In this document: positions 1 through 5,550 of the stretch, piece after piece | Numbering within the stretch: the stretch's first letter is position 1 | Layout of the letters: each line of letters begins with the position of its first letter | Origin: Rhodobacter sp. | Lineage (GTDB): Bacteria > Pseudomonadota > Alphaproteobacteria > Rhodobacterales > Rhodobacteraceae | Reading direction: 5' to 3' | Assembly: GCA_003536295.1 (NCBI GenBank) | Contig: DPZQ01000113.1 | Span: forward strand, 1-5,550 | DNA: 5,550 nucleotides | Position numbers and translations under genes: made by a program | Notes under the pieces: model-generated | Told to the model about the DNA's origin: nothing | Databases searched by the model: none | Seen by the model: the letters and a program-made list of their open reading frames with translations, nothing else

Positions 1-38
1 TAAATTTTACCTGCTTTTTCCCATTGTTGTGTTTTGGC

Positions 39-72
39 AGGGGCTGGGCCCTTGTATCTGCCGTCAGCCCCT
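39..72. repeat. Inverted repeat upstream of gcrA
   Basis: The arms AGGGGCTG (39-46) and CAGCCCCT (65-72) are perfectly complementary over 8 bp, with an 18-base spacer. No T-run follows on either strand, so it does not look like a terminator. It overlaps the candidate gcrA promoter: the spacer holds the -35-like element and the right arm reaches the -10 region. It could be an operator, a relic of an upstream transcript end, or chance. Confidence 0.4.
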
Positions 73-79
73 ATAGAAT
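52..79 (+). promoter_or_regulatory. Candidate gcrA promoter
   Basis: TTGTAT (52-57) and TAGAAT (74-79) are 16 bp apart. The -10 matches the sigma-70 consensus at five of six bases, but the -35 keeps only its TTG. An alternative -10, TATAGA (72-77), overlaps it. Transcription would start near 86 and leave a leader of about 48 bases. The element is placed sensibly but is weak, and no GANTC or paired TTAA (CtrA-type) site lies nearby. Confidence 0.3.
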
Positions 80-133
80 AGACTAAATGGCAGTAGTGCG
101 TTTCGCACCTGTCTTCCCGAAACGGAGAATTCA

Positions 134-781
134 ATGTCCTGGACCGACGAGCGCGTCGAGACGCTAAAAAAGATGTGGGGCGAAGGCCAAAGCGCCAGCC
201 AGATCGCTAAAGAATTGGGCGGCGTGACCCGCAATGCCGTGATTGGTAAGGTGCACCGTTTAGGTCTTTCTAATCGTGTTGTGGCGGGCAAAGAGGCGGT
301 GGGTGCACCACCCCATGCCTCCAGCCTTGCCCCAAAAGCGGCTGCCAAAGTGTTTGAACTTAAACCCACTAATGCGCCCCAAGCTTCAACACCAAAGGCC
401 ACAGGCGACGCACCCGCACCAAAGTCCGCGGTCAAAGCACCTGACGCACCTTTAAGTGTTGCGGCCTCAATCGTGGCCAGCATGGCGCCTATTCCTTTGC
501 GGAAATCCATCGTACCCGCAGGCCAACCGCTACCGCCACAACCGTCGGCTAACGAAATTTCGCCTGAGACTTTGGCAAGCGTGCGCGAAGTTGAAAAACG
601 TGCGATGCGCCTAACCTTGATGGAATTGACTGAACGTACTTGCAAATGGCCCATCGGTGACCCTGCGACGGACGAATTTTGGTTTTGCGGCCTGACGTCT
701 GTTGCTGGAAAACCTTACTGCGAGGCCCATGTATCGGTCGCGTTTCAGCCGATGAGCGCTCGCCGCGACCGACGCCGCTAA
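134..781 (+). CDS. gcrA: GcrA family cell cycle regulator
   Basis: GcrA is an alphaproteobacterial transcription factor. In Caulobacter it binds sigma-70 RNA polymerase and promotes transcription at promoters carrying CcrM-methylated GANTC. This protein has 215 residues. Residues 1-48 match the family's N-terminal DNA-binding domain: it opens MSWTDERVETLKKMW, and the helix-turn-helix contains TRNAVIGKVHRLGL (32-45). Residues about 50-140 are a low-complexity Ala/Pro/Lys-rich linker. The C-terminal domain, which in Caulobacter GcrA contacts sigma, holds RTCKWPIGDP (168-177), FWFCG (182-186) and GKPYCEAH (192-199). At 215 residues it is longer than the roughly 173 of Caulobacter GcrA, and the linker accounts for most of the excess. 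The ATG at 134 is preceded by GGAG (124-127) at six bases, and the first residues fit the family, so the start is secure. A strong terminator follows, so the gene appears to be transcribed alone. Confidence 0.96.
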   Translation: MSWTDERVETLKKMWGEGQSASQIAKELGGVTRNAVIGKVHRLGLSNRVVAGKEAVGAPPHASSLAPKAAAKVFELKPTNAPQASTPKATGDAPAPKSAVKAPDAPLSVAASIVASMAPIPLRKSIVPAGQPLPPQPSANEISPETLASVREVEKRAMRLTLMELTERTCKWPIGDPATDEFWFCGLTSVAGKPYCEAHVSVAFQPMSARRDRRR

Positions 782-803
782 GCAAAGGCAACAACAAAAA
801 TTC

Positions 804-831
804 AGGGAGGGCTTTGGCCCTCCTTAATTTT
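804..831 (+). terminator. Intrinsic terminator of gcrA
   Basis: GGAGGGC (806-812) pairs with GCCCTCC (817-823) around a TTTG loop. One G-T and one A-T pair extend the stem to nine. TTAATTTTAT follows, and the stop codon of gcrA lies 22 bases upstream. On the minus strand the same stem is followed by a TTTTT stretch (796-800 region), so it might also stop transcription from the other side. Confidence 0.85.
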
Positions 832-850
832 ATGTGAAACCCGTGCCCAG

Positions 851-890
851 CTTCCCGCTCAATTAAAAACCAAAGCGGCAGAGCGGCAAG
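851..890. repeat. Imperfect inverted repeat between gcrA and rimO
   Basis: CTTCCCGCTC (851-860) and GAGCGGCAAG (881-890) pair at nine of ten positions around a 20-base loop. AGTTTT follows on the plus strand. It could be a weak second terminator or a remnant. I recognise no gene or known RNA family in the gap from 782 to 1040. Confidence 0.3.
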
Positions 891-1005
891 AGTTTTAAAG
901 ATAAGCGCGTTTTCCAACCTTAAATTCCTGGAACCAACAGCCAAAGGACAGCGCTCCGTAAAACACCTGAACACTCTACCGCCTTGCCATGTGCGATCAC
1001 CCCCC

Positions 1006-1034
1006 TTAACAGGGGCGTGGGCTTGCGCTATAGA
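1006..1034 (+). promoter_or_regulatory. rimO promoter next to the start codon
   Basis: TTAACA (1006-1011) and TATAGA (1029-1034) match the sigma-70 -35 consensus at five of six bases and the -10 consensus TATAAT at four of six, with the ideal 17-bp spacing. The -10 ends six bases before the ATG at 1041, so the usual start point would fall at or next to that ATG. The -35 lies within a small inverted repeat, CCCCT (1002-1006) and AGGGG (1011-1015). The gcrA terminator upstream makes a separate rimO promoter necessary. Confidence 0.65.
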
Positions 1035-1040
1035 GGGGGT

Positions 1041-2411
1041 ATGATACAAAATCCGCCTTCAAGTCGCCCCGATCTGGCCCCTAAAGCCCTTATATTAGAC
1101 ACAGCCCGTCCGGGTCAGCCACGCATTGGTATGGTCTCACTTGGGTGCCCAAAGGCGCTGGTCGATTCCGAGCGAATTTTGACCCGGTTGCGCGCCGAAG
1201 GCTATGCCATCTCGCCCGATTATGCTGGGGCTGACGCAGTGATTGTGAACACCTGCGGCTTTCTAGATAGTGCCAAAGCTGAAAGTCTTGATGCGATTGG
1301 CGAAGCGCTCAGTCAAAACGGCCGTGTGATTGTAACGGGCTGTTTGGGGGCGGATGCTGACTATATCACAGGTGCGCATCCCAAGGTTTTGGCCGTCACA
1401 GGCCCGCACCAATATGAGGAGGTACTTGACGCGGTGCATAAGGCCGTGCCGCCGTCGCCCAATCCGTTCATTGATCTTTTGCCTGCTACGGGCGTAAGCC
1501 TAACCCCACGTCATTACAGTTATTTGAAAATTTCTGAAGGTTGCAATCATAAGTGTAAGTTTTGCATTATTCCCGATATGCGTGGCCTGTTGCAAAGTCG
1601 TCCTGCCCATGCTGTTTTACGCGAGGCGGAAAAGCTGGTTGAGGCAGGCGTACGAGAGCTGTTGGTTATTTCGCAAGATACCTCGGCTTATGGGGTGGAT
1701 ATCAAACATGCCTCAGACAAGGGTCACCGTGCCCATATTACTGATCTAGCGCGCGATTTGGGGGCGCTTGGGGCGTGGGTGCGGCTACATTATGTGTACC
1801 CCTACCCCCACGTGCGTGATCTGGTGCCTTTAATGGCTGAAGGATTGGTGCTGCCTTATTTGGACATTCCGTTTCAGCACGCCGATACCAATGTGCTCAA
1901 ACGCATGGCCCGCCCCGCCGCCGCAGCAAAAACGCTGGATGAAATTGCAGCATGGCGAGCCATCTGCCCCGAAATAACTTTGCGTTCGACCTTTATCGTG
2001 GGTTACCCCGGCGAGACCGAAGCTGAATTCCAAGTGCTACTGGATTGGATGGATGAGGCCCAACTAGATCGTGTGGGATGTTTCCAATATGAAAACGTGG
2101 CCGGTGCGCGATCAAACGCGCTGCCAGACCATCTGCCAGATGAGGTTAAGGAGGAGCGCTGGGCGCGTTTTATGGAAAAGGCGCAAGATATTTCCGAAGC
2201 CAAACTGGCGCAGAAATTGGGCCGTGTAATAGATGTAATCGTTGATGAGGTCGACGCCGAAGGAGCTACCTGCCGCACCAAATCCGACGCTCCTGAAATT
2301 GACGGCAACCTATTCATCGATACAGGCTTTGAAGAGCTTTGCACCGGCGACATCGTCAAAGTGCGGGTCGACGAGGCGGGCGAATATGATCTTTGGGGGT
2401 CGGTGGTTTAG
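1041..2411 (+). CDS. rimO: Ribosomal protein S12 methylthiotransferase RimO
   Basis: RimO is a radical-SAM enzyme with two 4Fe-4S clusters. It adds a methylthio group to the conserved aspartate of ribosomal protein S12 (Asp89 in E. coli numbering), using S-adenosylmethionine. The 456-residue protein has the UPF0004 domain with cluster cysteines C36 (SLGCPK), C72 (NTCGF) and C101 (TGCLG). The radical-SAM motif CNHKCKFC gives C168, C172 and C175. A TRAM domain lies at about 390-456. Length and all six cysteines are normal. The opening LGCPKALVDSE and the closing LWGSVV separate RimO from the tRNA enzyme MiaB. I chose the ATG at 1041 over the in-frame ATG at 984: the extra 19 residues are not family-like, and the promoter lies inside that stretch. 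GAGG (1033-1036) is only four bases from the ATG. The gene ends 45 bp from a convergent gene. Confidence 0.96.
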   Translation: MIQNPPSSRPDLAPKALILDTARPGQPRIGMVSLGCPKALVDSERILTRLRAEGYAISPDYAGADAVIVNTCGFLDSAKAESLDAIGEALSQNGRVIVTGCLGADADYITGAHPKVLAVTGPHQYEEVLDAVHKAVPPSPNPFIDLLPATGVSLTPRHYSYLKISEGCNHKCKFCIIPDMRGLLQSRPAHAVLREAEKLVEAGVRELLVISQDTSAYGVDIKHASDKGHRAHITDLARDLGALGAWVRLHYVYPYPHVRDLVPLMAEGLVLPYLDIPFQHADTNVLKRMARPAAAAKTLDEIAAWRAICPEITLRSTFIVGYPGETEAEFQVLLDWMDEAQLDRVGCFQYENVAGARSNALPDHLPDEVKEERWARFMEKAQDISEAKLAQKLGRVIDVIVDEVDAEGATCRTKSDAPEIDGNLFIDTGFEELCTGDIVKVRVDEAGEYDLWGSVV

Positions 2412-2446
2412 GGGGATTGGGCTATAGACAAACGATTACCCCTAAA
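2407..2446. repeat. Inverted repeat at the convergent gene junction
   Basis: TTTAGGGG (2407-2414) and CCCCTAAA (2439-2446) are perfectly complementary over 8 bp with a 24-base loop. The left arm includes the rimO stop codon TAG (2409-2411). Neither strand has a clean T-run just after the stem: the plus strand continues AAATTTA. It sits where a shared transcription end for rimO and the minus-strand operon would be expected, but it is not a textbook terminator. Confidence 0.4.
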
Positions 2447-2456
2447 AAATTTACAG

Positions 2457-3695
2457 TCATTTCATGGGGGCTGGCGCTCCCCCTTGAAACTTGTTGCCGT
2501 GGCGGTAGTCGCAAGGGTCCTCTTGCATTTCAAGATGCAACTTATCGCCCAGATACGGATGGGCTCGGGCAAGATTTTCATTGAAGTTAATCCCTAGCCC
2601 CGGGGTTTCAGGGGGGATGATATAGCCCTCTTCCCACTTGATCGTGTGCCCGATTAGCTGTTGGTGAAAGCTGCCGCCCGTTTCAATGGTTTCGGCCATC
2701 AACAAATTGGGGATAGAGGTTGCCAGATGGATATTAGCCGCCCATTCTACTGGGCCTGCATAAAGATGCGGGGCTATTTGGGCGTTAAATATTTCTGCCA
2801 GGGCAGCGATTTTTTTCGCCTCATGTATGCCGCCAACGCGACCCAATGCGGGTTGCAAAATCTTAACCCCGCCCGCGCGCAACAGCATGCCAAATTCGGC
2901 CTTTGTGCTCATGCGCTCGCCTGTCGCCAGTGGCACATGCACATGCTGGGCGATGGCGGCAAATTCCAGCAGATTGTCAGGTGGGCAGGGTTCTTCGTAC
3001 CAAAGCGGGTTATAAGGCTCAATAGCTTTGCCCATGCGGATGGCGCCTGGTGTTGAAAACTGGCCATGGGTGCCAAACAAAAGATCGGCGCGATCCCCTA
3101 CCGCGTCGCGAATAGCCGCGCAAAATGCGACTGAGCGCGAAATATCTGACATGGCAGGTTCATGCCCGCCGCGTATCGTGTAGGGGCCTGCGGGGTCGAA
3201 CTTCAGCGCGGTAAAACCCATATCAACATAGCGTTTTGCTGCCCGCGCCGTGGCTTCGACATCAACCCAAAAGTTGGCGTTTTCTTCGCTGGGGCTTGGG
3301 TAAATATAGGTGTAAGAGCGAATTCGCGCATTCATCTTGCCGCCCAAAAAAGCCCAAACGGGGCGGTTTCGGGCTTTGCCCAATATGTCCCAACAGGCAA
3401 TTTCAAGCCCCGAAAAGGCCCCCATCACGGTTAGGTCTGGGCGCTGGGTAAAGCCAGCGGAATAGGCGCGACGAAACATAAGTTCAATATTTTCAGGATT
3501 TTCACCCTGCATGTGGCGCGCAAACACATCTTCAATCACCGCGATCATCACTTGGGGCGACACCGAAGTGGCATAGCATTCGCCGTAGCCTACCAGACCC
3601 GTTTCTGTGGTCAGTTTTGGGAAAATCCAATAGCGCCCACCCCAACCGGGGGCAGGGGGGGCTACGACGAAAATTTCAAGATCTTTTAACCGCAT
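2457..3695 (-). CDS. Enolase-superfamily (mandelate racemase-like) enzyme
   Basis: Enolase-superfamily enzymes abstract a proton alpha to a carboxylate and stabilise the enolate with Mg2+. Many members of this branch are sugar-acid dehydratases. The protein has 412 residues, a normal length: an N-terminal capping domain (about 1-125, with GLVGYGE at 33-39 and AFSGLEIACWDILGK at 93-107) and then a TIM barrel. Metal ligands E234 (YEEP) and E260 (TGERM) and the general acid/base H310 (APHLY) are visible, as is H210 (GTHGQ). G208 occupies the first metal-ligand position, A283 the dyad Asp position, and the KxK motif reads K165-F-D167. It is therefore unlikely to be a muconate cycloisomerase, and its substrate cannot be named. 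The ATG at 3695 has AAGGTG four bases upstream. An in-frame TTG at 3749, which overlaps the end of the MFS gene, has no such site. It is last in the minus-strand set, 50 bp after the exporter. Confidence 0.85.
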   Translation of the reverse strand: MRLKDLEIFVVAPPAPGWGGRYWIFPKLTTETGLVGYGECYATSVSPQVMIAVIEDVFARHMQGENPENIELMFRRAYSAGFTQRPDLTVMGAFSGLEIACWDILGKARNRPVWAFLGGKMNARIRSYTYIYPSPSEENANFWVDVEATARAAKRYVDMGFTALKFDPAGPYTIRGGHEPAMSDISRSVAFCAAIRDAVGDRADLLFGTHGQFSTPGAIRMGKAIEPYNPLWYEEPCPPDNLLEFAAIAQHVHVPLATGERMSTKAEFGMLLRAGGVKILQPALGRVGGIHEAKKIAALAEIFNAQIAPHLYAGPVEWAANIHLATSIPNLLMAETIETGGSFHQQLIGHTIKWEEGYIIPPETPGLGINFNENLARAHPYLGDKLHLEMQEDPCDYRHGNKFQGGAPAPMK

Positions 3696-3699
3696 GAGG

Positions 3700-3705
3700 C
3701 ACCTT
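3700..3705 (-). promoter_or_regulatory. Ribosome binding site deciding the enolase-family start
   Basis: On the minus strand AAGGTG lies four bases before the ATG at 3695. The family-like N-terminus MRLKDLEIFVV begins there. This supports 3695 over the upstream TTG at 3749, which would add 18 residues of no recognisable character. Confidence 0.6.
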
Positions 3706-3745
3706 TGGGTTGATGCCCGCACGCTTCCACCTTGCAAGGGCGAAG

Positions 3746-4975
3746 TCAAGCGGGGCGCGCGGACCTTGATTTTGAACGCGCCAGATAAAGGATCACGGCA
3801 ACGGTCATCAGGGCGGCCGCAAGCAAAAATGGCGCGCCGGGTAGGAATATTTGATCAGGATTTGTGGTAAACCGCGCAAAAACCCACGTCATCACCAAAG
3901 GCGATAGGATCATCGCAATGGCATTTAAGGACGCGAGCACTCCTTGCAATTCGCCTTGCGCATTCGCATTCACCTCGCGCGACATGATCGCTTGCAAAGC
4001 AGGCGTCACCACGCCGCCCAAAGCCGTAAACGGAATTAAAATCAGCACGGCCAGCCCTGAGGTCAGAACGCCAAGCAAGACCAAGCTCACAATATCAAAG
4101 ATCATGCCCAGCCAAACGGTCCGATCTTCGCCCAAAATACGCAGGGCGGGGGCTACCAAAAGCGCTTGACCAATCGCAAAGCTGACGCCGTAAATCGCCA
4201 AGGAAAGCCCCACCGTCCCCGAGCTCCAACCAAAAGCCGTGATCCCGTAATAGGCCCAAATAGTGGCATAAACATTCATCGCAATGGCCATGATCAAAAA
4301 CACCAAAAGCGGGCTGCGCAAACCGGGCATACGGGCCAAAGCGTTCAGCGCGGAAAGCGGATTGGCGCGGGTTAAATCAAAGGGGCGGTGTTCAACTTTG
4401 GGCAGGCTTTCGGGCAAAACGAAATAGCCAAACACAAAATTCGTCCCCGCAAGTGCCATCGCTGCGTAAAACGGCGCTTGCAGGCTTAGATTGGCCAAAA
4501 GCCCGCCCACGGCAGGCCCCAGCACAAACCCAACCCCAAAGCAGGCCCCAATCAGACCAAAGCGCGCGGCGCGCCCGCCTTCGGGGGTGATATCGGCAAT
4601 ATATGCCAGAGCGGTGGAATGGGTGGCCGAAGTGACCCCCGTGATGATCCGCGCCAGTAAAAAAAGCCAAATATTATTGGCCACGGCCAAAAGTAAATAA
4701 TCCAAAGCCATGATCGCGGTTGAAATTAGCAAAACGGGCCGGCGGCCAAAACGGTCAGAAAGCCCCCCCATTAAGGGCCCGCATAAAAACTGCATCACTG
4801 CAAAAGACGTGGCTAAAACCCCGCTCCAAAGCGCCGCGCGGGCAATGCCGCCTTCGGTTACGCGGTCAATCAGCTGCGGCAAAACGGGAAAGATCAGCCC
4901 GATCCCAATGGTATCCAGCGTCACGGTCACCAAAATAAAGGCCAAGGCCAGTTTTTCGCGCGGTTTTTTTAGCAT
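3746..4975 (-). CDS. TetA-like MFS efflux transporter
   Basis: This is a major facilitator superfamily protein of the TCR/Tet drug:H+ antiporter type, located in the inner membrane. It has 409 residues and about twelve hydrophobic segments. TM1 carries LDTIGIGLIFPVLP (20-33), close to the TetA signature. Motif A, GGLSDRFGRRP (70-80), follows TM2. ADITPEGGRAARFG (127-140) and the antiporter motif C, ending GFVLGPAVGG (149-158), also match TetA-type proteins. Tetracycline export cannot be concluded from this, as many chromosomal members have unknown substrates. I preferred the ATG at 4975 (MLKKPREKLALAF), which gives a normal N-terminus. A TTG at 5020 would overlap the end of pcaD and add 15 residues. 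Only a weak GAAAG lies six bases upstream, so coupling to pcaD translation is likely. The gene starts 25 bp after the pcaD stop. Motif A is encoded across a run of seven G. Confidence 0.87.
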   Translation of the reverse strand: MLKKPREKLALAFILVTVTLDTIGIGLIFPVLPQLIDRVTEGGIARAALWSGVLATSFAVMQFLCGPLMGGLSDRFGRRPVLLISTAIMALDYLLLAVANNIWLFLLARIITGVTSATHSTALAYIADITPEGGRAARFGLIGACFGVGFVLGPAVGGLLANLSLQAPFYAAMALAGTNFVFGYFVLPESLPKVEHRPFDLTRANPLSALNALARMPGLRSPLLVFLIMAIAMNVYATIWAYYGITAFGWSSGTVGLSLAIYGVSFAIGQALLVAPALRILGEDRTVWLGMIFDIVSLVLLGVLTSGLAVLILIPFTALGGVVTPALQAIMSREVNANAQGELQGVLASLNAIAMILSPLVMTWVFARFTTNPDQIFLPGAPFLLAAALMTVAVILYLARSKSRSARPA

Positions 4976-5000
4976 GATGGGCTTTCGAAAAATGGCCTTG

Positions 5001-5550
5001 TTACAGAGAAATATGGCCAATTTGATCCAGAAAATCAGTTAAAATTGTGGCATATTCTTCGGGTTTTTCGGCCATGGGCAAATGCCCCGCACCGCGCATC
5101 AGATGGAATTTTGACCCTTTGATCAGCTCGGCCGTTTCGCGCACCAGATCGGGTGGGGTGGATCCGTCATTTGATCCGGCTATGGCCAAAGTGGGCAGGG
5201 TGAGGGCGGCGGTGCTAGTGTAAAAATCCGTGCCTGCAATAGCTGCGGCGCAGCCAGCCCAGCCTTCAACCGGCGTGGCCATCAAGACGGCGCGGATCTT
5301 GGGCACGGCGGGATGGTCTTTGTTGTGGCGGCCAAATTGGCGGATCACGGTTGCGGCGGCGTAGTTTTCATAGCCTTCGGATCTGATCTGATCAATGCGT
5401 GCTTGCCAAATTTCGGTCGTTGCGATGCGCGCGGCGGTGTTTGATAAAACCAAGCCCCGCACCAGATCAAGCCGCTTGGTGGCCAGCCCCTGCCCCACCA
5501 TCCCACCCAAGGAAACGCCCACCAAAACTGCGTCTTTGATCTGCAAATGA
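5001..5550 (-). CDS. pcaD: 3-oxoadipate enol-lactonase PcaD, 5' end beyond the window
   Basis: PcaD hydrolyses 3-oxoadipate enol-lactone to 3-oxoadipate in the beta-ketoadipate pathway for protocatechuate and catechol. About 182 C-terminal residues are present, out of an expected 260 or so. It is an alpha/beta hydrolase: the nucleophile elbow GVSLGG puts the catalytic Ser at visible residue 13 (codon 5511-5513), the Asp at residue 128 (AGSNDGSTPP) and the His at residue 156 (GAGHLP). TPVEGWAGCAAAIAGTDFYT (92-111) is typical of PcaD and argues against a generic hydrolase. The reading frame runs off the right edge: the TTG at 5546 is an internal Leu codon in a His-Leu-Gln-Ile context, not the start. 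It is the first visible gene of the minus-strand set. Other pca genes, if present, would lie beyond 5550. Confidence 0.88.
   Translation of the reverse strand, partial: HLQIKDAVLVGVSLGGMVGQGLATKRLDLVRGLVLSNTAARIATTEIWQARIDQIRSEGYENYAAATVIRQFGRHNKDHPAVPKIRAVLMATPVEGWAGCAAAIAGTDFYTSTAALTLPTLAIAGSNDGSTPPDLVRETAELIKGSKFHLMRGAGHLPMAEKPEEYATILTDFLDQIGHISL

Noticed and set aside
834..1005. A possible small RNA or tRNA-like gene in the gcrA-rimO gap
   Set aside because: I searched both strands for a cloverleaf, a T-loop sequence and a stem with a T-run. Only the imperfect repeat at 851-890 appeared, and I recognise no RNA family.
984..1040. In-frame upstream ATG that would add 19 residues to RimO
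   Set aside because: The added stretch does not resemble RimO N-termini and contains the promoter hexamers at 1006-1034. The ATG at 1041 gives a family-like start.
549..1049. Long minus-strand reading frame across the gcrA 3' end and the gap
   Set aside because: It runs antisense to the conserved C-terminal domain of GcrA and across a terminator, and its translation has no recognisable domain.
2422..2428. Third copy of CTATAGA, resembling the -10 elements of gcrA and rimO
   Set aside because: No plausible -35 lies 15-18 bp upstream, and no plus-strand gene follows.
2523..2540. Inverted repeat TTGCAT / ATGCAA with a 6-base loop
   Set aside because: It lies inside the C-terminal codons of the enolase-family gene and is short enough to be chance.
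2457..3695. Muconate cycloisomerase (catB) assignment, tempting because of pcaD nearby
   Set aside because: The KxK motif of muconate cycloisomerases is K-F-D here (165-167), and H310 points to the mandelate racemase/dehydratase side of the superfamily.
3730..3739. 10-bp palindrome CCTTGCAAGG just upstream of the enolase-family gene
   Set aside because: Several 10-bp palindromes are expected by chance in a window of this size. It sits between closely spaced genes with no promoter nearby.
3696..3749. TTG start giving a 430-residue enolase-family protein
   Set aside because: It overlaps the stop of the MFS gene, has no ribosome binding site, and adds 18 residues with no match to the family. 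The ATG at 3695 has AAGGTG upstream.
4976..5020. TTG start for the MFS protein overlapping the end of pcaD
   Set aside because: The 15 extra residues are not expected ahead of TM1, and the ATG at 4975 gives a TetA-like N-terminus. The ribosome binding site is weak for either start, so some doubt remains.

Overview
The window looks like chromosomal DNA from an alphaproteobacterium, most likely of the Rhodobacterales (Roseobacter-type) with a moderate GC content that I judge by eye to be in the mid-50s percent. The grounds are a GcrA-type cell-cycle regulator, found only in Alphaproteobacteria, RimO and PcaD proteins of the kind seen in Rhodobacteraceae, and near-absence of the CcrM site GANTC: I found one copy in 5,550 bases.

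Layout. Bases 1-133 are a leader with a weak promoter and an 8-bp inverted repeat. gcrA (134-781, +) follows and ends at a strong intrinsic terminator (804-831). A 259-bp gap, in which I recognise no gene, leads to rimO (1041-2411, +). Its promoter (TTAACA, 17 bp, TATAGA) ends six bases before the ATG, so the transcript may be leaderless. rimO meets a minus-strand gene set tail to tail across 45 bp (2412-2456).

The minus-strand set is read from right to left: the C-terminal two-thirds of pcaD (cut by the window end), a TetA-like MFS exporter 25 bp later, and an enolase-superfamily enzyme after a further 50 bp. The spacing suggests one operon. PcaD belongs to the beta-ketoadipate pathway. The exporter and the enolase-family enzyme have no assignable substrate. 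The enolase-family enzyme keeps two of the three usual metal-binding acids, but has Gly at the place of the first and Ala at the place of the Asp in the His/Asp dyad.

The plus-strand genes are housekeeping: transcriptional control of the cell cycle (GcrA) and methylthiolation of ribosomal protein S12 (RimO). I see no mobile element, CRISPR array, tRNA, rRNA or defence locus, and no clear new system. The points most worth a second look are the unusual enolase-superfamily active site, the apparently leaderless rimO, and the GANTC scarcity beside the gene for the protein that reads GANTC methylation.
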